37,292 nucleotides of DNA from Gordonia effusa NBRC 100432 (GTDB taxonomy: Bacteria; Actinomycetota; Actinomycetes; Mycobacteriales; Mycobacteriaceae), in contig NZ_BAEH01000006.1 in assembly GCF_000241305.1 (NCBI RefSeq), forward strand, positions 1 through 37,292. Reading direction: 5' to 3'. The translations under genes were made by a program, and so were the position numbers. Every line of letters begins with the position of its first letter. Within the stretch, counting starts at the first letter, position 1. The notes under the pieces are model-generated. The model was not told the origin of the DNA. It searched no databases and worked only from the letters and a program-made list of their open reading frames with translations. This document shows positions 27,991-35,216 of the stretch, one piece after another.

Positions 27991-28101
27991 CCGGCGAGAC
28001 GGCATACCATCGCCACCACAGCCCACCCGAGAGTGCCAGCCACCCCACGCCCTGTTGATAACCGCGTTGCGCGATCCGGTGCCCTACGTCATAGTCAGCG
28101 C

Positions 28102-28392
28102 ATGGGTGGGTACATGTACATACTTCGGTGCGCCGACGGCAGCTTCTATGTCGGCAGCACCAGGGACCTCGATGCTCGTGTGGCGCAACATAACTCCGGT
28201 GACGGTGCGAAGTACACCAGCCGACGACGGCCGGTCGAACTCGTCTATCACGCGGGGTTCGAAACGATCGATGAAGCGTACGCGATGGAGAAGCGAGTGC
28301 AGAGTTGGTCGCGCGCTAAGCGCCAGGCGCTGGTTGACGGGCGGTTCGAGTTACTGCCAGGGCTGTCCAGAAAGGTGTTCCGCCGAGAGTGA
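28102..28392 (+). CDS. GIY-YIG domain protein, UPF0213 type
   Basis: This 96-residue protein is a stand-alone GIY-YIG nuclease-fold domain of the UPF0213 type. The signature is spread as YMYILRCADGSFYVGSTRDLDARVAQHN, with the Tyr pair near residues 4-6 and 15 and the conserved Arg in ARVAQHN. GDGAKYTSRRRPVELVY and EAYAMEKRVQSWSRAKR complete the domain. The family is widespread; its members are presumed nucleases with unknown targets. The ATG at 28102 is the domain start, and CATAGT (28090-28095) lies 6 nt before it. The gene stands between two repeat-filled gaps. Confidence 0.88.
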   Translation: MGGYMYILRCADGSFYVGSTRDLDARVAQHNSGDGAKYTSRRRPVELVYHAGFETIDEAYAMEKRVQSWSRAKRQALVDGRFELLPGLSRKVFRRE

Positions 28393-28446
28393 CGGTCGAG
28401 TTTGATGGGTGGATTTCGGTGGGCGCGTTGGCATTTCGGGTTGCGT

Positions 28447-28613
28447 GGTCTCGATACGCCAGACGGCTCGCAAGCTCGCCGCCTGGCACTCGACCATCGA
28501 GGGGTTACCTCCGACATTCGCCGCCTGGTACTCGACCATCGAGGGGTTACCTCCGACATTCCCGCCTGGCACTCGACCATCGAGGGGTTACCTCCGACAT
28601 TCCCGCCTGGCAC
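28447..28613 (-). repeat. reverse repeat copy extended into a 41-42 bp tandem array
   Basis: A full reverse copy (28447-28496, ggtctcgatacgcc to cactcgacca) is followed by repeats of its outer end. The block cgcctggcactcgacca recurs at 28480, 28522, 28563 and (cut short) 28604, with steps of 42, 41 and 41 bp, separated by atcgaggggttacctccg plus acattc. The units are nearly identical, so the array is recent. It ends 3 bp before the XRE gene's stop codon. It fills the gap between the convergent GIY-YIG and XRE genes. Confidence 0.85.
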
Positions 28614-28616
28614 CCC

Positions 28617-29219
28617 TCAGAACTCGCTGATCAGCACCGCTATCGTGGCCGGCTCCAGGGCGTCGAAGATGTGCTCCAGGTCGCCCGCGTAGGTCATGTA
28701 ATCCCCTGGGCCAAGCTCGACCGCGTGTCCGGTCGGGCCGACTCGCGCTCGCCCCGCGCTGATGATTACGTGTTCCGTGACGCCGCGGGCATGGGGATCG
28801 GACACCCTCGGTCGGCCCGGTTCTGCTCGAATCAGGTAGATATCGCGGCGCGTACCGGGTCGTGCGGCCGACATCAGGGTTGACGAATAGTCATCGGCAT
28901 CGCCAGCCTTGATAACCGGCCCGTCCCCTAGTCGAATCACCTCGACAGTCGGTGCCGGAGCGTCGACCAGTGCCGAAAACTGCACGCCGAGAGCCAAACT
29001 CAAGGCCCACAACGTTTCGACGCTCGGGTTTCCCTCGCCCGTTTCGAGCTGAGACAGCGTCGACTTTCCGATGCCGGCCCGGCGGGCCAATTCCGCGATC
29101 GACAATCCAACCCGCGTCCGCTCTCGCTTCAAAGCTGCTGCGACGAGTTGTTGCGGGCTCACCTTGCTTCGATCGTTCGACATACCGGCCGATCGTTCAT
29201 CTTGACGGATCTCGTCCAT
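28617..29219 (-). CDS. XRE-family regulator with C-terminal cupin domain
   Basis: This 200-residue transcription factor has an N-terminal helix-turn-helix of the XRE/Cro type (about residues 25-85; VGLSIAELARRAGIGKSTLSQLETG is the recognition region) and a C-terminal cupin fold (about 120-198, including the stretch GHAVELGPGDYMTY). Such regulators often bind a small metabolite in the cupin. The divergent azlCD pair, an amino-acid exporter type, is the likely target. ATG 29219 is chosen because TATGAT (minus strand of 29226-29231) ends 6 nt upstream, a leaderless start; ATG 29183 would be shorter. The shared promoter suggests autoregulation. Confidence 0.88.
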   Translation of the reverse strand: MDEIRQDERSAGMSNDRSKVSPQQLVAAALKRERTRVGLSIAELARRAGIGKSTLSQLETGEGNPSVETLWALSLALGVQFSALVDAPAPTVEVIRLGDGPVIKAGDADDYSSTLMSAARPGTRRDIYLIRAEPGRPRVSDPHARGVTEHVIISAGRARVGPTGHAVELGPGDYMTYAGDLEHIFDALEPATIAVLISEF

Positions 29220-29231
29220 AGGTCCATCATA
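29202..29231. promoter_or_regulatory. overlapping divergent promoters of the XRE gene and azlC
   Basis: On the plus strand, TTGACG (29202-29207), 17 bp and CATCAT (29225-29230) end 7 nt before the azlC ATG. On the minus strand, TATGAT (29226-29231) ends 6 nt before the XRE ATG. The two -10 boxes overlap almost fully, so the polymerases compete and one bound regulator could control both. Confidence 0.5.
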
Positions 29232-29237
29232 GTGGTC

Positions 29238-29966
29238 ATGCGTTCGGTATGGAGAACAATTCCCCGCGATGTCGTAGTCATTGCGGCGTCGATGTGGGTA
29301 ATCGGCGCCTCCTACGGCGCTGCGGCTCATGCCATCGGCCTCGCCTGGTGGCAGATTCTCCTCATGGCATGTGTGGTACTCGCCGGTTCGTCGGAATTCG
29401 TGCTGATCTCCGTAGTCGCCAGTGGCGGCGTACCGATCGTCGGCGCGCTCGCAGGGCTACTTGTCAACGCGCGCAACATTTCCTATGGATTGTCGGCCGG
29501 ACGATACCTGCCACGCGGTTGGCGCGGTTTGGCATCGGCGCATTTCGTCAACGACGAGACCGCGGTCTACGCCGCACCACACTCCGACGTCGGCACCGCT
29601 CGCCGGGCCTTCTATATGTGCGGAATCGGCGTCGCCGCGTCATGGCCGCTCGGCGCGTTGACCGGCAGTCTAATCGGACAGGTGATCGCACCGGAGACGC
29701 TCGGCCTCGACGCCGCCTTTCCCGCCCTCCTATTCGCACTGGCGATCCCCGCACTGCGGAATCGCGAAACCCGTTGGGCCGCAATATTCGGCGGCTTAGT
29801 AGCCATCGCTACCGCTGGCTTCGTGACCGCCGGGCTACCCGTCGTGCTCGCCCTCCTGGGCATTCCACTGGGATGGGTTATCACTCGACGCCACATCACA
29901 TCGGACGATCGAGGAACTGACGAAGACGCCGAACTAGGCGGCGACAAAATACTGGTGTCGAAATGA
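29238..29966 (+). CDS. azlC: AzlC-family branched-chain amino acid exporter subunit
   Basis: AzlC is the large subunit of two-component exporters (AzlCD, BrnFE) that expel branched-chain amino acids or methionine. The 242-residue protein has an AzlC pattern: GASYGAAAHAIGLAWWQILLMACVVLAGSSEF, then SVVASGGVPIVGALAGLLVNARNISYGLSAGRYL and FVNDETAVYAA, with about seven hydrophobic segments. ATG 29238 is set by the promoter; GTG 29232 is a close alternative. Its ATGA overlap with azlD indicates coupling. The substrate is inferred from family only. Confidence 0.9.
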   Translation: MRSVWRTIPRDVVVIAASMWVIGASYGAAAHAIGLAWWQILLMACVVLAGSSEFVLISVVASGGVPIVGALAGLLVNARNISYGLSAGRYLPRGWRGLASAHFVNDETAVYAAPHSDVGTARRAFYMCGIGVAASWPLGALTGSLIGQVIAPETLGLDAAFPALLFALAIPALRNRETRWAAIFGGLVAIATAGFVTAGLPVVLALLGIPLGWVITRRHITSDDRGTDEDAELGGDKILVSK

Positions 29967-30283
29967 CCGGATGGGAATTCGCCGGTGCCATAGCACTTTT
30001 AGCCGGTGGCACCTATCTCATTCGCGTTGCCGGTCCGCAACTGCGCGCACGCCTGGACGTAACGCCGCGAGTCGAGGCCGTGTTGGAACGCGCGACGATC
30101 GTGTTGCTGATCGCCGTCGCGTTAACCAGCACGCTATTCATCGGCTCCGACGTCGCCGGGCCGGCCCGGCCGATCGGAGTAGCCGTGGGCATATTGGCCG
30201 CCGTATTGCGCGCACCGCTGATCGTCGTCATCGTCGCGGCAGCCGGAACTACGGCGGCCCTACGCGCGGCCGGAATGGCCTGA
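29963..30283 (+). CDS. azlD: AzlD-family small exporter subunit
   Basis: This 106-residue protein is the small partner of AzlC. It has three to four hydrophobic segments, the usual GGTYLIRVAGPQL near the N-terminus and an RAPLIVVIVAAAGTTAALR segment at the end. The start ATG overlaps the azlC stop (ATGA). The stop is in an 8-bp palindrome, TGAGCTCA (30281-30288), which also holds the stop of the convergent helicase gene. Confidence 0.88.
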   Translation: MTGWEFAGAIALLAGGTYLIRVAGPQLRARLDVTPRVEAVLERATIVLLIAVALTSTLFIGSDVAGPARPIGVAVGILAAVLRAPLIVVIVAAAGTTAALRAAGMA

Positions 30284-30285
30284 GC

Positions 30286-31767
30286 TCAGCCTTGGCGGGC
30301 CGGACGTCGAGCACCCTGGGGCGCTCCGCTGCGGCGACGACCGGGTTGATGCCCCGCCTTCGACGCACCGCCCCGCTGGCCACCCGATGGACGGCCGGAG
30401 GCATTGTGTCCGTTGCTATTACGTCCCTCCGGCGATCCACCGGTACGACGCGCCTGTCCACCTTCGCCGTTGCCACGACGAGCACCACTATTGCGGGCAC
30501 CCCCGCTTCGGCCGTTTGACGAGCGACCACTGCCGCGGTTGCCCGACGGGCGGCCGCCACTGCGCTGCGGTGCGGCGGCAACCGGCTCGGGTTTGACGTA
30601 GGCGGCACGTTCGCCGACCAGATCGTCAACGACGGCCGACTTGGCATCAACGCGCTGCGGTTTCACGTCGATCTTGGCCTTGTTCAACAGCTTTCGCAGA
30701 TCACCACGCTGTTCGGGCAGGCAGATCGTCACGACATCGCCTTCACTACCGGCCCGGGCGGTACGACCCGAACGATGCAGGTAGGCCTTGTGCTCAGCTG
30801 GCGGGTCAACGTGGACAACGAGTTCCACGCCGTCGACGTGAACGCCGCGCGCGGCGACGTCAGTGGCGACCAGCACTCGAGCACCGTCTCCGCCGAAGGC
30901 CGCGAGGTTTCGGTCACGCTGTGCCTGCGACAGGTTTCCGTGGAGATCAACAGCCGGAACCCCTTCGGCGGTAAGCTTTTTGGCCAATTTCTTGGCCTGA
31001 TGCTTGGTTCGCATGAACAGAATCCGTCGTCCGGTCCCCGACGCCAACTCCCGCACCAGATCATTCTTATCCGCGGTGGACGCCGCTTCAAAGACGTGGT
31101 GGGTCATCTGTGCGACCGGCGAGTTGGCCTCGTCGACCGAGTGCATCTTCGGGTCATGCAGGAAGCGTTTGACGAGCTTGTCGACACCGTTGTCCAACGT
31201 CGCCGAGAAGAGCAGTCGCTGACCATCGGCCGGGGTCGCGGCAAGGATGCGCGTGACGACCGGCAAGAAGCCGAGATCGGCCATGTGGTCGGCCTCGTCG
31301 AGCACCGTGATTTCGACATTGTCGAGCCGAACGATCTTCTGCCGCATGAGATCTTCCAGTCGACCGGGGCAGGCTACGACGATGTCGACCCCTCGCCGGA
31401 ACGCTTGCTCCTGGCGAGTCTGTTTCACGCCACCGAACACGGTGGTGACAGTAAGCCCGACGGCCTGCGCCAACGGAGTTAGGACATCGGCGATCTGCGT
31501 GGCGAGCTCACGGGTCGGGGCAAGGATCAGGCCGGTCGGGGCGCCTGGCTTACGAGTGACCTCCAGCTCGGCGAGACCGGCTGCCATCGGAATGGAGAAA
31601 GCAAGGGTCTTACCCGACCCCGTCTTGCCACGACCGAGCACATCGTCGCCGGCAAGGGTATCCGGCAGGGTGTCTACCTGGATGGGGAACGCTTCACTCT
31701 TTCCCTGCGCAGCAAGCACTTTCACGATGGCTGCGGGCACACCGAAGGATTCAAATGTGTTACTCAA
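30286..31767 (-). CDS. DEAD-box RNA helicase with basic Gly/Arg-rich tail
   Basis: This is a 493-residue ATP-dependent RNA helicase of the DEAD-box family (RhlE-like), which remodels structured RNA, often in cold or ribosome assembly. The Q motif FPIQVDTLP, Walker A GKTGSGKT (47-54), PTRELATQI, the DEAD motif VLDEADHMADLGF, SAT, and HRSGRTARAGSEG are all present. From about residue 390 the protein has a low-complexity tail of Gly, Arg, Ser and Asn (about 100 residues) with many RGG/RSGG-like steps, probably RNA-binding. The start is TTG at 31767 with no strong signal, so it is approximate. Its stop meets that of azlD in TGAGCTCA, 2 bp apart. Confidence 0.93.
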   Translation of the reverse strand: MSNTFESFGVPAAIVKVLAAQGKSEAFPIQVDTLPDTLAGDDVLGRGKTGSGKTLAFSIPMAAGLAELEVTRKPGAPTGLILAPTRELATQIADVLTPLAQAVGLTVTTVFGGVKQTRQEQAFRRGVDIVVACPGRLEDLMRQKIVRLDNVEITVLDEADHMADLGFLPVVTRILAATPADGQRLLFSATLDNGVDKLVKRFLHDPKMHSVDEANSPVAQMTHHVFEAASTADKNDLVRELASGTGRRILFMRTKHQAKKLAKKLTAEGVPAVDLHGNLSQAQRDRNLAAFGGDGARVLVATDVAARGVHVDGVELVVHVDPPAEHKAYLHRSGRTARAGSEGDVVTICLPEQRGDLRKLLNKAKIDVKPQRVDAKSAVVDDLVGERAAYVKPEPVAAAPQRSGGRPSGNRGSGRSSNGRSGGARNSGARRGNGEGGQARRTGGSPEGRNSNGHNASGRPSGGQRGGASKAGHQPGRRRSGAPQGARRPARQG

Positions 31768-31847
31768 AACTCAAACTGCCTTTCCGGCAACATGATTCAC
31801 CCGATACACACGGCAGTAGCCATGGTGTAACGATCCGGAGGAATCGA

Positions 31848-31970
31848 ATGGCGAAGGCGCAGGTGTGCGCATTCGTTCGCCGTATGAAGTCATCTGGCCG
31901 GTGCGATCCGGCAAAAGGAGGCGTTCTACGACGCGTGACCCTGCGTCGAAACGCGGGTCAATCGTTATGA
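31848..31970 (+). CDS. possible 40-residue basic small protein
   Basis: I do not recognise this protein. It starts at ATG 31848 with GGAGG 9 nt upstream, a strong ribosome binding site for this genome, and reads MAKAQVCAFVRRMKSSGRCD with a basic second half. It has no membrane segment and two Cys residues. It lies within the 301-bp gap (31768-32068) between the divergent helicase and ABC genes, which otherwise holds only the ABC promoter. It could be a leader peptide or a small stress protein, or a chance ORF. Confidence 0.4.
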   Translation: MAKAQVCAFVRRMKSSGRCDPAKGGVLRRVTLRRNAGQSL

Positions 31971-32056
31971 AGTCTACCTCAGGCGCCCCGACTACCTCGA
32001 ATTGAAACAGTGAGGCGTCCGCCACTCGATCACAGACTATTTACGATAGTTTATGG

Positions 32057-32062
32057 TAGATT
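32057..32062 (+). promoter_or_regulatory. -10 box of the leaderless ABC operon
   Basis: TAGATT ends 6 nt before the ABC ATPase ATG at 32069, a leaderless pattern. The AT-rich stretch upstream (32035-32056) contains ctat-ttacg-atag and the near-repeat acgatag/atggtag, which might serve as an operator. Confidence 0.5.
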
Positions 32063-32068
32063 CTCTAA

Positions 32069-32908
32069 ATGACACTTGACGCGTCGGGATTGTCGCGCAC
32101 TTTTCGGGGGCACACTGCCGTCCACGCTGCCGACCTCACCCTGCCGGCCGGGCGAATCTGCGGCCTGGTCGGCCCCAACGGAGCCGGCAAGACCACGTTC
32201 CTTCTCATGCTCGCCGGCCTGCTGGCATCGGACACCGGCACGATCAAGTTCAACGGCGAAGTGGTGTCGCCCCAGAACCTTCGACGGCAAGTCGGCTGGA
32301 TGCCAGATACCTTTGGCACCTGGGAGAGCCTGACCAGCCGAGAGATATTGACGACCTTTGGCCGTCTCTACGGGCAGTCAGCCAAATCGGCGCGGTCACG
32401 CGCCGATGATTTGCTGGCACAGGTCCACCTGAACGAATACGCCGACAGGAAGGCACATGAACTCTCACGCGGGCAGAAGCAGCGGCTCGGCTTCGCCCGC
32501 ACACTGATGAACAATCCGGCCATCCTGTTACTAGACGAGCCAGCATCGGGCATGGACCCGCGGTCGCGCGTCGAGTTACGCGATCATCTGCGCCGCCTCG
32601 CCGACGACGGCACCGCGATATTGCTGTCGTCGCATATCCTCGCCGAGTTGTCGGAGATGGTTGACGACGTTGTACTCATGACCGCTGGCCGGACCCAGAC
32701 CTACGCCGCGCCGACCGAACCTCGATGGCGAATCCGACGGATCGATCAGTCCGTCGACGAGGCCGAGGTCGTCGACTTTCCCGACGAGCGGACTGCCGCG
32801 AGCTACCTGTCGCAATTGGTCGGCTCGGGCGCTCAGATCGCTGAGTTCACCCGGATCTCTGATCATCTCGAAGATGCCTATCTCGCTTTGGATCCGGTGC
32901 GCCGATGA
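32069..32908 (+). CDS. ABC transporter ATP-binding protein
   Basis: This 279-residue ATPase powers an ABC-2-type exporter with the next gene. Walker A is GPNGAGKTT (35-43), the signature is LSRGQKQRL, and Walker B is ILLLDEPASGMD, followed by a SSHIL His switch. The C-terminal 70 residues (after about 205) form a divergent regulatory extension as in CcmA/NatA-type ATPases. It begins leaderlessly at 32069, and its stop overlaps the permease start in ATGA. The substrate is unknown. Confidence 0.92.
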   Translation: MTLDASGLSRTFRGHTAVHAADLTLPAGRICGLVGPNGAGKTTFLLMLAGLLASDTGTIKFNGEVVSPQNLRRQVGWMPDTFGTWESLTSREILTTFGRLYGQSAKSARSRADDLLAQVHLNEYADRKAHELSRGQKQRLGFARTLMNNPAILLLDEPASGMDPRSRVELRDHLRRLADDGTAILLSSHILAELSEMVDDVVLMTAGRTQTYAAPTEPRWRIRRIDQSVDEAEVVDFPDERTAASYLSQLVGSGAQIAEFTRISDHLEDAYLALDPVRR

Positions 32909-34095
32909 CGTCGACAACAGAGCCTTCTCCAGCGAAGCGCCACACCGAATCAACTACCGACGAACAAGGAACAACCGTGTTGAATTGGTTTCAAATCATC
33001 GGCGTGATCGTAGGCCTGGAGTTGCGCCAACGACTACGCACGACACGTTGGCGCATCACGCTGTGCGTACTGTTCGCGTTCATTTCCCTTGGCGTACTTG
33101 GATCCTTGTATCTCGCCGTCAACCCATTCGACACCACGTACCGCTCATGGACAGTCAACTTCTATGCCATCCTCGTCACGATATTGATGTTTGTGGGCAT
33201 CATCCTGGCTCCGACTCTGGCGGCGACGTCGATCAACGGCGACCGTAAGGACGCGACGCTGGCCGTTGTTCAGGTCACCTCGATCACCAATTGGCAACTC
33301 GCACTTGGGAAACTGCTCGCGAACTGGCTGGCGTCGCTAGTCGTGGTGCTGGTAGCGAGCCCGTATTTGGTATGGGCGATCATCACCTCGCCCTACGGCG
33401 TCGGCCCGGCGATCGGTGGCGTCGTGATCCTCGCGCTGCTGTTTTTGTGTTACGGCGGAATAGGTTTGGGATTGTCATCGCTGACGTCGCGACCGGCCGG
33501 CTCGGCGGTACTAACGCAAGCGACGGTCTTCTTTCTGATCTTGGGCCTGCCCGCACTATTCGGCCTGCTTTACCAAAGCACCGCCCAGCGCCATGATGTG
33601 GTCCGACCGGAATTCACCTATCCCAACGACGATTACAACGCTCGGGCTGTGTGCACCGAGGCCATCAAGTCCACCGAATTCAACCACACCGAACGCACCT
33701 GGTGGCTATTGTTACCCAACCCATTCACCATCACTGCGGACGCTCTCGCACCGCACGACGGCACACAAGCCCGCGATCCGTACAGAATTGACACCAACGG
33801 CCGATCCGTTGCCGTCGACCTGTCGCGGATGGTCTCCGAAGCCCGAACGTCGCCGTATATCGCAGACAAACATTGCGACGATCCGGACTACTTTTGGGTT
33901 AGCAACGACGAGGCGCGGCTGCGTCCGGATTCGTACCAGGCTCGAGAGGCACGGCACGAGACTTCGCGAGTCGGCGACAGTTGGTATTTGGGTCTCCTGG
34001 TGAATATCGCAATCGGCGGCGTTGGACTCCTCATCGCCGCACGCCGTCTACGAGTACCCGCACAGAAACTGGGCCGAGGAGTACGTATCGCCTAG
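32905..34095 (+). CDS. ABC-2-type membrane permease
   Basis: This 396-residue membrane protein is the partner of the upstream ATPase. A short cytoplasmic N-terminus leads to about five hydrophobic segments in the first 225 residues. A hydrophilic domain of about 125 residues (roughly 226-350) follows and is likely outside the membrane, rich in charged residues with two Cys. A last membrane segment is near residues 360-380. The motif WRITLCVLFAFISLGVLGSLYL starts the first segment. A large extracytoplasmic domain before the last helix occurs in some NatB-like permeases. Start is by ATGA overlap. Confidence 0.88.
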   Translation: MTSTTEPSPAKRHTESTTDEQGTTVLNWFQIIGVIVGLELRQRLRTTRWRITLCVLFAFISLGVLGSLYLAVNPFDTTYRSWTVNFYAILVTILMFVGIILAPTLAATSINGDRKDATLAVVQVTSITNWQLALGKLLANWLASLVVVLVASPYLVWAIITSPYGVGPAIGGVVILALLFLCYGGIGLGLSSLTSRPAGSAVLTQATVFFLILGLPALFGLLYQSTAQRHDVVRPEFTYPNDDYNARAVCTEAIKSTEFNHTERTWWLLLPNPFTITADALAPHDGTQARDPYRIDTNGRSVAVDLSRMVSEARTSPYIADKHCDDPDYFWVSNDEARLRPDSYQAREARHETSRVGDSWYLGLLVNIAIGGVGLLIAARRLRVPAQKLGRGVRIA

Positions 34096-34160
34096 GACGT
34101 GGCGGAGTCGAGGCTGCGTTCGATGCGGCGCGCTTGCGTGGAGTCGACGGCACCGCTAAA

Positions 34161-34189
34161 TTGACCGACGAGTCATATGCCCCTAGCGT
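34161..34189 (+). promoter_or_regulatory. sigma70-type promoter of the 34202 gene
   Basis: TTGACC (34161-34166), a 17-bp spacer and TAGCGT (34184-34189) give a good promoter. It lies 12 nt before the ATG at 34202, with aggaat as a weak ribosome binding site. It suggests the gene is expressed apart from the ABC pair. Confidence 0.5.
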
Positions 34190-34201
34190 CAGGAATCTCG
34201 A

Positions 34202-35206
34202 ATGCTGTCTCGGCTCTACGACACTGCCGTTTCGCAGATCAATCGCATCGATTCACTTAACGGTGAAGCGTTTGACCCGACAATCCCCCAGCATCCGCCG
34301 ACCGCGGGTTGGAAGCTCGTGCACTACGGGATCATGGTGCCGAGCCTGCCAGCGCCCTTCAATTTCTTCGACGTCATCTCAGTCCTGGGTACCGCCAAAC
34401 GAGTGCGTGCGTTCTCGGTTCCCTACCTTGTGCGTACCGTCGCCGACGACTCCGCGTGGTTGCTTCTGGGATCAGCTGCCAGTCGCCACAGTTTTCGCCA
34501 GTACAGCATCGAGTCCGACTGCGACCTGGCTGCCGACGGTTCGACTCTCCGGTTCGGCGACACACTACGAATTGAACGCTCCGCCAGGGGAATCCACGTA
34601 GAGGCTGCCGTCGACAACTTCAGCGTCGAACTCAATATCCGGCCAACCAATGTCGTCTCCCACTTTGCCCATCTCCCGTCGATCTATGACCATTGGAGTG
34701 TTCTCTGCGAATACGACGGCACGTTCACCGTCGACGGAGACAGTCTCGACGCCGCCGGGTTGTGCACCTACGAGTACGCACGTGGCCGGCAAGCGCCATT
34801 GCCGATCTACTTCTTCACCTACCAAATCCTCAACGCGACCCCGACGACACAAGTTTTGATGACCGACTTGCGCGGCCCTGCAGGACTGCCTATTCAACGA
34901 ATGGTTTTCGTACGCACCGTCGGGCGCAACGGTGCGACCTATAGCCGCGGATTCGTCCATGAGGTAACTGAACCTGGCTCAGTGATCACGACCCCCGACG
35001 GCGTCGCGATGCAACTACCTAGCCAGTTCACCTGGCGCGTTGAGGATGCCGCGGGCGATGAACTGATCAAGATCTCCGGTATCAGCAACGACGATTGGGC
35101 CTATGGTATGGCTGCGGGATTCGCTGGAAGTTACGAGTACACCGGGACTTTGCACGGTGAACCGATCAGCGGACGGGGATATATCGAGTGGATCGATCGG
35201 CGGTGA
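34202..35206 (+). CDS. unrecognised protein, possibly lipocalin/CrtC-like
   Basis: I do not recognise the function. The 334-residue protein has no signal peptide and no membrane segment. It is rich in alternating hydrophobic residues typical of beta strands (WRVEDAAGDELIKISGISN, GSYEYTGTLHGEPISGRGYIEWIDRR). The N-terminal part holds an aromatic-rich block, WKLVHYGIMVPSLPAPFNFFDVISVLG. The ending GxYEYxGxxxGxPISGRGYIEW recalls the AttH/CrtC lipocalin-like fold, in which such a Gly-x-Tyr end is common; this is a visual guess. It is convergent with the antiporter gene, 10 bp apart. Confidence 0.55.
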   Translation: MLSRLYDTAVSQINRIDSLNGEAFDPTIPQHPPTAGWKLVHYGIMVPSLPAPFNFFDVISVLGTAKRVRAFSVPYLVRTVADDSAWLLLGSAASRHSFRQYSIESDCDLAADGSTLRFGDTLRIERSARGIHVEAAVDNFSVELNIRPTNVVSHFAHLPSIYDHWSVLCEYDGTFTVDGDSLDAAGLCTYEYARGRQAPLPIYFFTYQILNATPTTQVLMTDLRGPAGLPIQRMVFVRTVGRNGATYSRGFVHEVTEPGSVITTPDGVAMQLPSQFTWRVEDAAGDELIKISGISNDDWAYGMAAGFAGSYEYTGTLHGEPISGRGYIEWIDRR

Positions 35207-35216
35207 TTACCCGAAG

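Noticed and set aside
28447..28613. CRISPR-like array of regular direct repeats
   Set aside because: The intervening segments are as alike as the repeats, there are no unique spacers, and no cas genes are near. The block is a simple tandem expansion of an intergenic repeat. The same holds for 37022-37292.
31771..32025. 84-residue minus-strand open frame in the helicase-ABC gap
   Set aside because: It lacks a ribosome binding site and any recognisable domain and lies over the plus-strand small ORF with the stronger start signal.
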